64,000 nt of DNA from Thalassococcus_A lentus (GCF_028023555.1 NZ_JAQIOY010000003.1:558001-622000), one strand, 5' to 3'. Positions 1 through 7,653 are shown, counted from the first letter of the stretch. A program made the numbers and translations. The notes: a model not told the origin generated them from the sequence alone.

Positions 1-327
1 CTGAAGCCCCAGCAATGTGATCCCACGGCTCGAGTCATTGCAAACCGTGTCATAGTGGGTGGTTTCGCCGCGAATGACGCAACCCAGCGCAACGTAGCCG
101 TCAAAATTGCTCATCCGCTCGGCGATACCGATCGCTGTCGGCACTTCCAGCGCGCCGGGAACCTCGATGAGATCCCAGTCACCACCTGCGGCCTCGATCT
201 CGGCTTTCGCACCGGAAACCATCGCATCGGCAATGTCCTTGTAGTACGGCGCAACGACGATCAGGATCTTGACGGGTTTATCGAACTCCGCCCGCGGCAG
301 TGTGTAGTGCGTTTCAGAAGATGCCAT
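1..327 (-). CDS. ribH: 6,7-dimethyl-8-ribityllumazine synthase (partial)
   Basis: Penultimate step of riboflavin synthesis: joins 5-amino-6-ribitylaminouracil with 3,4-dihydroxybutanone 4-phosphate. It starts at 327 and runs off the left edge, so only 109 residues are visible. The family motifs VPGALEVP (residues 56-63) and RGETTHYD (86-93, with the expected active-site His91) are clear. Its ATG overlaps the stop of the upstream ribBX gene by one base (TGATG), so the two are probably translated together as part of a rib operon continuing leftwards. Confidence 0.95.
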   Translation of the reverse strand, partial: MASSETHYTLPRAEFDKPVKILIVVAPYYKDIADAMVSGAKAEIEAAGGDWDLIEVPGALEVPTAIGIAERMSNFDGYVALGCVIRGETTHYDTVCNDSSRGITLLGLQ

Positions 328-1454
328 CAGCCCAGCTCCGATATCTTTTGCGTTCCGACAATCTCAAGGCCGTAGGCTTCGAGGCCAACAATCTTGGGCG
401 TTGGCGAATTGGTCAAAAGGGTCAGCTTTGACAGACCAAGCGACGACAGGATCTGCGCACCCAGCCCGTATTGGCGCAACGTCTTGGGGCTGACTTCATC
501 GTGCAGGTCCATTTTCATCGAAGTGTCCCGCAGCAGAACGACGACGCCGCGCCCCTCTTCTGCGACGGCCATCATCGCATGCTGGAATTCATGCGCGCGG
601 CCTTTGGGGCCTGTCCCGATCACATCCAGCAGCGGATCCATGGCGTGCATCCGAACCAGTACCGGCTCAGGGCCTGAAAGATCCCCCATGGTCAGAACGA
701 TGTGCTCATCACCATGTGTTTCGTCAGTGTAGATGCGCATTGTCCAATCGCCGCCAAACTCGGATTGGATCTGCTCTTCGTTCTGCACACGCACCAGATT
801 GTCGTTGCGGCGACGATAGGAAATCAGATCGCTGATCGTACCGATCTTCAAACCGTGACGCTGTGCGAAGGCTACCAGTTCAGGCAGGCGCGACATGGTG
901 CCGTCTTCGTTCATGATCTCGCAGATCACGCCAGCCGGGTTCAGCCCCGCCAAACGCGAAATATCCACCGCAGCCTCTGTATGCCCGGCACGCACCAGAA
1001 CGCCGCCTGCACGGGCGCGCAGCGGGAACACATGGCCCGGCGTTGCGATATCGGCCTCGCCTTTGGACGCATCGATTGCGACAGCGACAGTGCGCGCGCG
1101 GTCTGCGGCGGAGATGCCGGTTGTCACGCCTTCGCGGGCCTCGATAGAGGTTGTAAAGGCCGTTTCATGACGCGAACTGTTGTTGGTCGACATCAGGCTC
1201 AGGCCCAATTCCTCGATCCGCGTCGATGTCATCGCAAGACAGATCAGACCGCGGCCATAGAGTGCCATGAAGTTGATGGCATCGGGCGTTGCCCATTGTG
1301 CCGGGATGACCAGATCACCTTCGTTCTCGCGGTCCTCATGATCCACGAGAATGAACATCCGGCCATTGCGGGCGTCATCAATGATTTCCTCAACCGAGGA
1401 AATCGCGTCTTTCCAGTTCTCTTCAACCGGACCAGGGGTTTCATAATCCGCCAT
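327..1454 (-). CDS. ribB: 3,4-dihydroxy-2-butanone 4-phosphate synthase fused to a degenerate GTP cyclohydrolase II domain (RibBX type)
   Basis: The N-terminal half (about residues 20-215) is a complete DHBP synthase, which makes the four-carbon unit for lumazine synthase from ribulose 5-phosphate. It has DRENEGD (41-47) and RAGHTEA (155-161). The C-terminal half aligns with GTP cyclohydrolase II in its strands (VLVRMH, EEGRGVVVLLRD, LTLLTN) but has none of the three zinc-ligand cysteines and lacks the EGRNIGL segment, so it cannot be a normal cyclohydrolase. Such proteins are known in alphaproteobacteria as RibBX. I chose the ATG at 1454 (375 aa) because GGAGG lies 4 bases upstream; a longer reading to 1511 has no support. 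It overlaps ribH. Confidence 0.93.
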   Translation of the reverse strand: MADYETPGPVEENWKDAISSVEEIIDDARNGRMFILVDHEDRENEGDLVIPAQWATPDAINFMALYGRGLICLAMTSTRIEELGLSLMSTNNSSRHETAFTTSIEAREGVTTGISAADRARTVAVAIDASKGEADIATPGHVFPLRARAGGVLVRAGHTEAAVDISRLAGLNPAGVICEIMNEDGTMSRLPELVAFAQRHGLKIGTISDLISYRRRNDNLVRVQNEEQIQSEFGGDWTMRIYTDETHGDEHIVLTMGDLSGPEPVLVRMHAMDPLLDVIGTGPKGRAHEFQHAMMAVAEEGRGVVVLLRDTSMKMDLHDEVSPKTLRQYGLGAQILSSLGLSKLTLLTNSPTPKIVGLEAYGLEIVGTQKISELG

Positions 1455-1605
1455 GGTGCCTCCATCTGCTGCTTCGCAAATAGGACAGCGGCGCTGCAAA
1501 GGCCAGTGCAAAGCCGCCGCACCCGGCCTGATGTCGTATCAAGTGCCCCCGCGTCATTGGCCGCATCGACCTCGGAAAGGAACGAGCCGACAAAACAGCA
1601 CCAAT

Positions 1606-1944
1606 TCAGTCCAGAATGTCTTCGATCACGTCAAACGCTTCTTCAAAGAACCGTTTGGCCAGGCTTTTGCGCTTTTTCTTTTTGGGTTTGCTGCGGCGCG
1701 CATTGCTCAGCGCCTCGCGTTCCCACGCCGGCAATGGCGTTGCATGAACTTCGGCGCGGGTTCTGCGACGGGACATCGGTGTTGGATGCGCGTGTCCATC
1801 CACTGCGTCCGCGCGCAACATTTTCATGTCGTGCAATTGGGCCCCACAGGACGAACAGGACAGCTCATGTCGGTCCTTGCCTCTGAGAACCAGCGCCGCG
1901 CGCGTTCCACAGTAGCAACATGTGGCAATCTTAGTCTGGGGCAT
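1606..1944 (-). CDS. Small zinc-ribbon protein of unknown function
   Basis: 112 residues. The N-terminal 30 residues carry two cysteine pairs (CCYC and CSSC) about 20 residues apart, as in a zinc ribbon. The middle is basic and proline-rich, followed by a lysine run (KPKKKKRK), and the end is an acidic helix (FEEAFDVIEDILD). The charged tail suggests binding to nucleic acid or protein, but no function can be assigned. The ATG at 1944 directly precedes the zinc ribbon; a GTG at 2004 would add 20 residues of unlike composition. It reads in the same direction as ribBX and ends about 150 bp before that gene. Confidence 0.7.
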   Translation of the reverse strand: MPQTKIATCCYCGTRAALVLRGKDRHELSCSSCGAQLHDMKMLRADAVDGHAHPTPMSRRRTRAEVHATPLPAWEREALSNARRSKPKKKKRKSLAKRFFEEAFDVIEDILD

Positions 1945-2036
1945 CCTGTCTCTCGCTTTGTGCCATTTTTGGCCCGGTCCTGCCGATGCGCCATATTTAT
2001 GCACGCATCAGCCAATCACAAGCCGTCGCGGGGGCG

Positions 2037-2822
2037 TCAGCCCGGTGATCGTGTGGCGTAAAGGGCGACAGCCGCCGCGTTTGAGACATTCAACGAACCA
2101 AAGCCGCCCGCAAAGTCGATTCGGACCAAGGCGTCGACGGTTTCACGGGTTTTCGGCCGTAGCCCCGGCCCCTCTGCCCCCAGAACCAAAGCCACGGGTC
2201 GGTCGATCCGATCCGCCATCGCTTCTTCGATGGTTTGTGGCGCTTCTCCATCCAGCCCGACGACAAAATAGCCCATGTCCTGCAACTTGCGGATCGTGTC
2301 AGCCAAATTGGTCTCTCTGAGATAGGGCTGACGCTCCAGCGCGCCCGAGGCGGTCTTGGCCAAGGCGCCCGTTTCAGGGGCTGAATGATGTTTTGTGCCA
2401 ATCACGGCCCGGGCGCCAAACACTTCGGCAGACCTGAGAATGGCGCCCACGTTGTGCGGGTCTGTCACGCGGTCCAGCAAGACCAGCCGCGGAGCCCCCG
2501 GACCATCGCGCAGAGCAACATCTTCGAGACGGCCCCAATTCAGCGGTTTGACTTCCATCGCCGCGCCCTGATGCACAGATCCAGCATCAATCGGAGCCCG
2601 GAACCGGCGTGGATCCTGCACGTCTGGTTCAATACCGGCGTCGGCAATCGCGTCGGCCAGTTTGACCTGAGCGTTTGGCGTCACGATCAATTGCAGACGT
2701 TCGCGTGCAGGATTGACCAGAGCATCGCGCACTGCATGCAAGCCAAACAACCAGACCGTTTCGGAACTGGCCGCTTTTTTGGCCTGTTCCTTGGCCACAA
2801 CCCACTTTGGTTTCTTCGACAT
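2037..2822 (-). CDS. rlmB: SpoU-family 23S rRNA 2'-O-ribose methyltransferase (RlmB-like)
   Basis: 261 residues. The C-terminal SPOUT domain has all three SpoU motifs: DPHNVGAILRSA (motif 1), LVLGAEGPGL (motif 2) and LNVSNAAAVALY (motif 3), which form the knotted S-adenosylmethionine pocket. The N-terminal part (WLFGLHAVRDAL onward) is the RNA-binding substrate domain of RlmB/TrmH proteins. RlmB methylates the 2'-O of G2251 in 23S rRNA; that exact target is inferred from the family. The ATG at 2822 is chosen because the protein then begins with the lysine-rich MSKKPKW; a reading from 2930 would add a sequence unlike the family. tRNA-Tyr follows on the other strand. Confidence 0.9.
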   Translation of the reverse strand: MSKKPKWVVAKEQAKKAASSETVWLFGLHAVRDALVNPARERLQLIVTPNAQVKLADAIADAGIEPDVQDPRRFRAPIDAGSVHQGAAMEVKPLNWGRLEDVALRDGPGAPRLVLLDRVTDPHNVGAILRSAEVFGARAVIGTKHHSAPETGALAKTASGALERQPYLRETNLADTIRKLQDMGYFVVGLDGEAPQTIEEAMADRIDRPVALVLGAEGPGLRPKTRETVDALVRIDFAGGFGSLNVSNAAAVALYATRSPG

Positions 2823-2960
2823 GCGCTTGCCTTTTTTGCTGTCTGTTTCCCTTGCACGGGCGAAGCCCCACTCGCAAGGCCAAGTGTGGTCAATTTGGTG
2901 TTGACGCGCCTTTAGGCCGATTGTAATCACCCCCTCACGCCGGGTTAGCCCGGCGCCGGT

Positions 2961-3044
2961 GGGCGACAGGCCGCAAGGTGTGGCAGGGGACTGTAACTCC
3001 CTCGCGGAGACGCACGCCTGGTTCGATTCCAGGGTCGCCCACCA
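2961..3044 (+). tRNA. tRNA-Tyr (GTA)
   Basis: Class II tRNA with a long variable arm. Acceptor stem GGGCGAC pairs with GTCGCCC, the anticodon loop is CTGTAAC with anticodon GTA, the T arm is CCTGG-TTCGATT-CCAGG, and CCA is encoded at 3042-3044. Its last 20 bases are the integration target of the element to the right and are repeated at 21884-21903; the gene itself stays complete. Confidence 0.96.
3025..3044 (+). repeat. attL: left attachment repeat within tRNA-Tyr
   Basis: The 20-bp sequence GATTCCAGGGTCGCCCACCA, the end of the tRNA T arm, 3' acceptor strand and CCA, is repeated exactly at 21884-21903. The adjoining bases differ on both sides, so the identity block is exactly 20 bp. Together with the integrase just inside, this is the signature of site-specific integration into a tRNA gene. 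Confidence 0.93.
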
Positions 3045-3105
3045 CTTTCCTTAGAGCGTTGGAAAATAAGCATTTCCGCCTTATAATGGGCGTAATTGGT
3101 GCCTA

Positions 3106-3137
3106 TTTTCGGTACCCAAACCCAGTTTTTCGGTACC
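3106..3137 (+). repeat. Left pair of integrase-arm-like sites (TTTTCGGTACC x2)
   Basis: TTTTCGGTACC occurs at 3106-3116 and 3127-3137, starts 21 bp apart, in direct orientation, immediately upstream of the integrase ATG at 3141. An identical pair with the same orientation and spacing lies at the other end of the element (21768-21799). This is what arm-type binding sites of a tyrosine integrase look like. Their position over the int leader would also allow the integrase to control its own expression. Confidence 0.7.
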
Positions 3138-3140
3138 GAC

Positions 3141-4805
3141 ATGGCCCAAACCAAGCCCAAGTTCATGCTCATTGAGCACGGCAGATACTTCTATCAGCGC
3201 AAAGTGCCGCTCGAATTTCAGACCGCTGTCGGGCGCAAGAAGTGGCGTGCGCCGTTGGGTGACGACTTCGACACAGCCTATGATCGTTTGAAGGAAATCA
3301 AGTCAGATCACGACACCCTTCTCAAACGCCTCAAGAGCCCCGAAGAGCGTCAGGACTATCGCACTGCCCAGCGCCACAAACGCGAAGGCGAAAAGGCTGC
3401 CCGAAAGGCTGCGGAGGACGCCGCCTACGAAAAATGGTGCCATACGAGCGGCATTAAAACGGAAGAGGAAGAATTCTTCGAAATTCATGGGGAAGACGAC
3501 GAACCCGCGTGGGAGAAAGCGGATCGCTGGATAGCCGCGTTCGATCATGAACGCGCTAAAGACATGAACCCTACGCAAGACGACATTGACGGCGTGCGTA
3601 ACTTGCTCGGGCGGTTGGCGCGCTCTGATGGTGATTTCAAGGTCGAACTCCCGCCCCACCCCGAATTCAAAGCTCTTGTTGCGGATGCCACCGACGCCGC
3701 GAAATCCAGAATTTCGTTCGCTCCGTTTTCTGAACCAATGGACGACGATGAATACCATGACCGTTTGGTTGATGTTCATCGCAGTTTGTTTGGTGATCAC
3801 GTGCAACCGCCAAGCGCTCCGGAAGACCGTGACGCCTTTGATGTCGCAAAAATGCTGCTGGAACGTCGGATAGCGCGCGTAGCGCGAAACCCGGACACCT
3901 TGAACAAGGTCGCAGAGAAGTTCTTTCGGTTCGCGCAGCTTCGAAAGAAAACAGAAGACAAATATCGGCGAACAATCGAACGACTTGTTGCGAAGACTGG
4001 GGACATTCCTGTCGGTCAGGTCACGCCGCGTATGCTCCGCGATTATCGCGACCATTTAAAGAACAAACGTTGCCCACTTCTCCCCTCTTCTATCAGGGCA
4101 GAATTCACGCCGATCATGGGCCTGTTTAGCTACGCTGTGGACGAGGAACTGATAGAAATCAGCCCAATGGTCAGTGTCAAGTTGCCCAAGGAACGTCGCG
4201 CGGTTGAAGAAATGAAGTGGCTGCCCTTTGATATTGATGAGGTGTCGCGCATCTTTGCGGCATTGGATGACGTGTGGGGGCAACCTGTGCGAGGCCTGTC
4301 AGATGAGCGCAGAGACGCGCTACGAATGGCTGTGCGCGTTTTGGCACATACTGCGATGCGCCCCGCCGAATTCATGGCATTGCGCCCGGATCAAGTTGAC
4401 GACCGAGCTATTCGCGTCGAAGGCGGGAAGACGAAAAGCTCGTGGCGTGTAATCCCGCTACACCCTGAGATCGCCGATTTCCCGGCGTGGCTTCACGCGG
4501 GTGGGCTCGCCGCCTTCCACAATAGCAAAACAGGGGAAGCCCAGACGGACACCGTGACGGTGCTTCGGCATAACTTCTCGCGGTTGGTACGCTCCAAAAT
4601 GGCTCAGCCGATTACTGACCGGCGAAAAACGTTGTATTCGCTGCGATCTACTTTCCAGAACGCAATGCGGCGCGCGGGCGCTCCCAAAGACGTCAGGCGC
4701 GCTATCCTTGGGCATGTCGAAAGCGGCGCAATCCGCCACTATGATGACGGTCCCAGTTTCGATTTGTTGCGAAAGTGGGTTGAGCAAGCGGACCCACGCG
4801 ACTGA
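3141..4805 (+). CDS. int: Tyrosine recombinase (site-specific integrase of the island)
   Basis: 554 residues. The catalytic domain occupies about residues 375-550: the first Arg is in HTAMRPAEF (R407), box II is YSLRSTF (R502), then LGH (H525) and the nucleophile in RHYDD (Y534). The box II position that is usually His is Tyr here (Y499). The middle (about 260-350) has the helical SAM-like core-binding domain (EKFFRFAQLRKKTEDKYRRTIERL) and the N-terminus is long and charged. It catalyses integration and excision at tRNA-Tyr. The ATG at 3141 is preferred over one at 3096 because the upstream bases are the repeated arm sites. Integrase next to the attachment site is the standard arrangement. 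Confidence 0.92.
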   Translation: MAQTKPKFMLIEHGRYFYQRKVPLEFQTAVGRKKWRAPLGDDFDTAYDRLKEIKSDHDTLLKRLKSPEERQDYRTAQRHKREGEKAARKAAEDAAYEKWCHTSGIKTEEEEFFEIHGEDDEPAWEKADRWIAAFDHERAKDMNPTQDDIDGVRNLLGRLARSDGDFKVELPPHPEFKALVADATDAAKSRISFAPFSEPMDDDEYHDRLVDVHRSLFGDHVQPPSAPEDRDAFDVAKMLLERRIARVARNPDTLNKVAEKFFRFAQLRKKTEDKYRRTIERLVAKTGDIPVGQVTPRMLRDYRDHLKNKRCPLLPSSIRAEFTPIMGLFSYAVDEELIEISPMVSVKLPKERRAVEEMKWLPFDIDEVSRIFAALDDVWGQPVRGLSDERRDALRMAVRVLAHTAMRPAEFMALRPDQVDDRAIRVEGGKTKSSWRVIPLHPEIADFPAWLHAGGLAAFHNSKTGEAQTDTVTVLRHNFSRLVRSKMAQPITDRRKTLYSLRSTFQNAMRRAGAPKDVRRAILGHVESGAIRHYDDGPSFDLLRKWVEQADPRD

Positions 4806-4945
4806 TTGGCAATTTGCAGAACGTTCGATTTCTGCGTCTTGCTTAGTTTCGGCTTCGGAGTTGATGCACCCAACCGCCGACCGTGACCCGGTCAATCTTG
4901 ACATTTGAAGCTCACTATGGCAGTGTTCCTGACATAGATTAGACT

Positions 4946-4976
4946 GCCTTCGGTGAAGGCCGTCACCGCCCCGGTG
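4946..4976 (+). other. Two adjacent short hairpins downstream of int
   Basis: GCCTTC-GGT-GAAGGC (4946-4960) is followed by CACCG-CCC-CGGTG (4964-4976), in the 205-bp gap between int and the next gene. There is no run of T after either, so this is a poor terminator. It may be a processing or regulatory structure. Confidence 0.3.
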
Positions 4977-5010
4977 GGGCGCTCATCATCCAAAATTTGA
5001 GACGCTGCAC

Positions 5011-5277
5011 ATGAAAGATCACACGATCTGTGCGCGGGATATTCAGCATGTCTGTAGCCTGACTGGCTACGCCATGCGCAACCTTCTGACTGATCCCGCG
5101 CTATCGAACAACTTCATTCAAGCCCGTGGACCGAAGGGCGGCAATGGACGCCGTTATTGGACCTTGCGGGTGCTTCTGCCGGTACTGCGGCAGCAACCTT
5201 TCTTCACCCGTGGGATGGAGCGCGACCTTGCCCAAATCGACCTCAAACAACGGAACACGGAATCCCAACATGTCTGA
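5011..5277 (+). CDS. Small putative helix-turn-helix protein (excisionase/AlpA-like position)
   Basis: 88 residues. The pattern ARDIQHVCSLTGYAMRNLL, then a basic, glycine-rich turn (ARGPKGGNGRRYW) and TLRVLLPVLRQ, resembles the winged-helix layout of MerR/excisionase-type proteins (helix-turn-helix, basic wing with RRYW, then helix). Being the first gene after int it could be the directionality factor or an AlpA-type activator; this is inference from shape and position only. Its end overlaps the next gene by 8 bp, so the two are one translational unit. No strong ribosome binding site is seen. Confidence 0.6.
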   Translation: MKDHTICARDIQHVCSLTGYAMRNLLTDPALSNNFIQARGPKGGNGRRYWTLRVLLPVLRQQPFFTRGMERDLAQIDLKQRNTESQHV

Positions 5278-5701
5278 CCATCCTCGCATCACACTGGATA
5301 GCCTCCACCACGCCGAACGGGAACGCCTGAATGCTATTCGCGTTCGTGCAGAGGTTGCCCTTGCAAAACGCTATCCGCAGTTGAAACCAATCACTGTGCG
5401 GCACATTCTGAACGACGAACTTCTTTCCGACCCGCGCGTGTTTCATCATGTCGTTAGTGGAAGTGACCTCGAAATCCGGGCCGATGATGAAAAGGCAATT
5501 TCTGCGCTCGTGTCCGATCTGGTCACGGGTTCTGAGGTCGCGCAACGCAACATCGCTTTCGCCTCTGCCGAACTGCGCGCCAAGCTTGAACAGGATTTTT
5601 ATGCATCCCTCAACACGGGCGAAGCGCTTCGGCTCGAACGGGCCGGGGAACTGCAACAGCGCCGCGACACATTCGTCGAAGAGGGCCTGAACCGTGCCTG
5701 A
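5270..5701 (+). CDS. Hypothetical protein in the island cassette
   Basis: 143 residues, mostly helical and charged, with a predicted coiled stretch near the end (ASAELRAKLEQDF ... RLERAGELQQRRDTF). I do not recognise a family. The ATG at 5270 lies inside the end of the preceding gene, and its own stop is overlapped by the GTG of the following gene, so it sits in the middle of a tightly packed operon. A longer open frame from 5126 is just an extension across the previous gene. Confidence 0.6.
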   Translation: MSDHPRITLDSLHHAERERLNAIRVRAEVALAKRYPQLKPITVRHILNDELLSDPRVFHHVVSGSDLEIRADDEKAISALVSDLVTGSEVAQRNIAFASAELRAKLEQDFYASLNTGEALRLERAGELQQRRDTFVEEGLNRA

Positions 5702-6179
5702 CACCGCTGCGCAGCCGATGCCTCGCGAGCGTGACGAGCGGTTCGCAAATCTGGTCTCCTTTGGAGAAACCTACTTGTCGGCATGGTGTGAGTCAGCAGA
5801 AGGAATCCCGAAGCCAGCACCGACCGCTTCTGCGCGTGTACAAGCATCGCGGATGGCCAAACGTTGTGCCGACCGCATCGCCTACCTGAAAGCACGGCAG
5901 ATCGCAGAAACAGCTTCTGAGGACAGGCCGGAACCAATCACAGCGGAGTCCCTGTCGAGTATCATGAAGGACACCACTCAGACGCTTATGCGTGCAGCCA
6001 CCGCCGCCCAGCGCGCCGGAAGTGCTGCGACCGCTCAAAACCTACGCCGCTGTGTTGTGACACACGCCGGGCGGGCCCACCGCGTCGAAAACCGTGTCCC
6101 GAAAACGGCAGACGATGGCCCCACGATCCCCGTTGCGGAATACATCGCTCGTCTGCGTCCATGTGAGTGCCTGCAATGA
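5694..6179 (+). CDS. Hypothetical protein, weakly like a terminase small subunit
   Basis: 161 residues from a GTG at 5694 that overlaps the previous stop by 8 bases. The segment FGETYLSAWCESAEG, followed by a basic helix RVQASRMAKRCADRIAYLKAR and a second helical part (SIMKDTTQTLMRAATAAQRAGSAATAQNLRR), resembles the order in small terminase subunits, where a DNA-binding helix ends in a repeated R-I-x-x-L pattern. Satellites such as SaPIs carry TerS homologues to redirect packaging, so the idea is worth testing, but the likeness is by eye and weak. The next gene overlaps its stop (ATGA). Confidence 0.55.
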   Translation: MPDTAAQPMPRERDERFANLVSFGETYLSAWCESAEGIPKPAPTASARVQASRMAKRCADRIAYLKARQIAETASEDRPEPITAESLSSIMKDTTQTLMRAATAAQRAGSAATAQNLRRCVVTHAGRAHRVENRVPKTADDGPTIPVAEYIARLRPCECLQ

Positions 6180-6490
6180 CTGGCACCGCCGAGTCCCTGA
6201 TCTATGTTGTTCGACAATCGAAGGCACAGATCGCGGATCTTTCAGCGCGGCTTGACAGTGCACGGGGCAAACAGGTCGAACCAATTCTACGCGCACTGGG
6301 TAAGGAGGCAGATGTTTGCAGTGCCGCCCTTTCGAAACTTGCACGTTTGTACGTAGACGTTCTGCCCGACACAGAAGACAAAATGAACGGCGGGGTTCCC
6401 GATCATGACCCAGATTTGTTGCTGACCGCTCAGTTGCTTTTCCGTGCCAACCAGAACGGCTTTTGTCCACGTTGCGGGGGTATCAAATAG
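6176..6490 (+). CDS. Hypothetical protein with coiled-coil and a C-terminal CPRCGG
   Basis: 104 residues. Residues about 12-60 form a likely coiled coil (QSKAQIADLSARLDSARGKQVEPILRALGKEADVC, read in pieces). The C-terminus ends in FCPRCGGIK, half of a zinc ribbon, which suggests metal-linked dimerisation or a broken ribbon. The start at 6176 makes an ATGA overlap with the previous gene; a GTG at 6167 is the alternative. No family recognised. Confidence 0.55.
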   Translation: MTGTAESLIYVVRQSKAQIADLSARLDSARGKQVEPILRALGKEADVCSAALSKLARLYVDVLPDTEDKMNGGVPDHDPDLLLTAQLLFRANQNGFCPRCGGIK

Positions 6491-6491
6491 C

Positions 6492-6571
6492 CTGCCCAGC
6501 GCCGCGTGTGAGGTTTGCCACACGTGGGCAGACGTTGAGCCGCCCGGCACGTTTTCTCCGGCGTGCCGGGC
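6492..6571 (+). other. Two tandem strong hairpins in a gap of the island operon
   Basis: The 183-bp gap after the CPRCGG gene holds two dyads. The first (6492-6531) has stem CTGCCCA/TGGGCAG enclosing CGTGTG/CACACG with a one-sided 6-nt bulge. The second (6542-6571) is a perfect 10-bp stem GCCCGGCACG/CGTGCCGGGC with a 10-nt loop. No T tract follows. They may attenuate or process the operon transcript, or be a DNA signal. Confidence 0.5.
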
Positions 6572-6673
6572 TCGCTCCGGTCGCAGCAACAACGAACCCG
6601 ACGGGTCATTCCGGCCCAACTTCACCCAATCCCTCTCACCCGACAAAGAGGACACAACGAATGGAACAATGAC

Positions 6674-7066
6674 ATGAACCTCTTCATGAACCGCGCTACG
6701 CGCGCTCGTATTCATCTGGCAGTGCTTGAAGCTATGCCGGACGGGCAAGATGATATGGCAGCCGCATTCGCCGAGACATGCGCATATGCTGAAAATCCCG
6801 GCGAAGTCTTTGAACTGGCGCGTGCGATTGATGCGCACATCTTTGCCAAGGTTCACTATGCAGACGTTCAGTATGCGGACGTTGATGCCGACGATCTTCG
6901 CGCTTTGCACGGTGTGGAAGACGTGAACTGGGCACTCCGCCTGTGTGGTATCCGCGCGCGTAGCGCGCAAGGTCGTAAAGTCCGCTGGACCGATGCGCCA
7001 GACCGCGAACCAACTATGCCAGTCAAACTGCCCGCAACTCTTCTCGAACAATGGAACTCTGAATGA
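6674..7066 (+). CDS. Hypothetical protein in the island cassette
   Basis: 130 residues, acidic in the middle (AKVHYADVQYADVDADDLRALHGVEDVNW) and helical at the N-terminus (NRATRARIHLAVLEAMPDG). I see no catalytic motif and recognise no family. The ATG at 6674 lies close to a short leader frame (ATGGAACAATGA at 6661) that ends just before it, which could couple translation. Its stop overlaps the next start (ATGA at 7063). Confidence 0.55.
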   Translation: MNLFMNRATRARIHLAVLEAMPDGQDDMAAAFAETCAYAENPGEVFELARAIDAHIFAKVHYADVQYADVDADDLRALHGVEDVNWALRLCGIRARSAQGRKVRWTDAPDREPTMPVKLPATLLEQWNSE

Positions 7067-7374
7067 GTCGCCCGAAACACTCTACCTTTCACCTTGGCCC
7101 GCTTGGCACTTTCTACAGCGGGTCTGGGCTGGACGTGGACTGCGTCCATTTGCCCGCGACCGTGATTAGCAGGGCGGCTGGGCTTCGGGTCGAGTGTACG
7201 AATGAAGACGATCTGCGCGCGGCTTTGATTGCTCATTGGGAAGCATCAGGGCGCATGTTTAGCGTGGATGACGTATTGGAATGGGCGCTGGATCGGTCGC
7301 CCCCAATGACGGGTAGTGAAGTCACATCAGGCCTGCGGCAAGTGGGCGTAAATGATGGCTGGTTGCAGTTTTAG
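7063..7374 (+). CDS. Hypothetical protein, last of the short island cassette
   Basis: 103 residues; start overlaps the previous stop (ATGA). The C-terminal half (EDDLRAALIAHWEASGRMFSVDDVLEWALDRS) reads as helices with conserved-looking aromatic and acidic positions; nothing else can be assigned. It is followed by 358 bp without a gene, so it closes the six-gene run. Confidence 0.55.
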   Translation: MSRPKHSTFHLGPLGTFYSGSGLDVDCVHLPATVISRAAGLRVECTNEDDLRAALIAHWEASGRMFSVDDVLEWALDRSPPMTGSEVTSGLRQVGVNDGWLQF

Positions 7375-7387
7375 CCGAAAACGAGAT

Positions 7388-7425
7388 ATGAAACACACCT
7401 CACAATCATGTGATGTATGTTTCAT
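7388..7425. repeat. Inverted repeat after the short-gene operon
   Basis: ATGAAACA (7388-7395) and TGTTTCAT (7418-7425) are perfect complements, with an inner TCACA/TGTGA pair around ATCA. It lies 13 bp after the last short gene. Without a T run it is more likely an operator for a dimeric regulator than a terminator. Confidence 0.45.
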
Positions 7426-7599
7426 TAATCAATATTTAGGCATCGCATCAGAAGTGGTCACAAAATGTGCAAGTCGGAATTTTTAGCTGCGCGCGAAATT
7501 ATATTGACATGTGCCAATTCATTGATCTCGGAGCGGGCGCGGTTTCTTGTCCGGCCGACATCCATTGATTCGAAATTGCTGCGGCTGTAAAACGAAATC

Positions 7600-7653
7600 G
7601 ACCCGCCTGCCGTTGGCGCGGCATGTTTGGTGAAGAACCAAACGAGGCGGGTC
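7600..7653. other. Perfect three-stem (three-way-junction) structure upstream of the primase-helicase
   Basis: The 358-bp gap 7375-7732 has no credible gene. At 7600-7608 GACCCGCCT pairs with AGGCGGGTC (7645-7653). Inside, GCCG/CGGC (7609-7622) and GTTTGGT/ACCAAAC (7625-7643) form two side hairpins with loops of 6 and 5 bases. All 20 pairs are Watson-Crick and only three bases are left unpaired at the junction. It could be a structured 5' leader, a small RNA, or a DNA element used in replication of the island. It ends 80 bp before the primase start. Confidence 0.55.

Noticed and set aside
702..1886. 394-codon open frame on the plus strand opposite ribBX
   Set aside because: It is antisense to a clearly coded protein with family motifs, and its translation is rich in Cys, His and Arg without any pattern.
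6463..6672. 69-codon frame across the tandem hairpins
   Set aside because: It reads through strong stems; composition is not protein-like.
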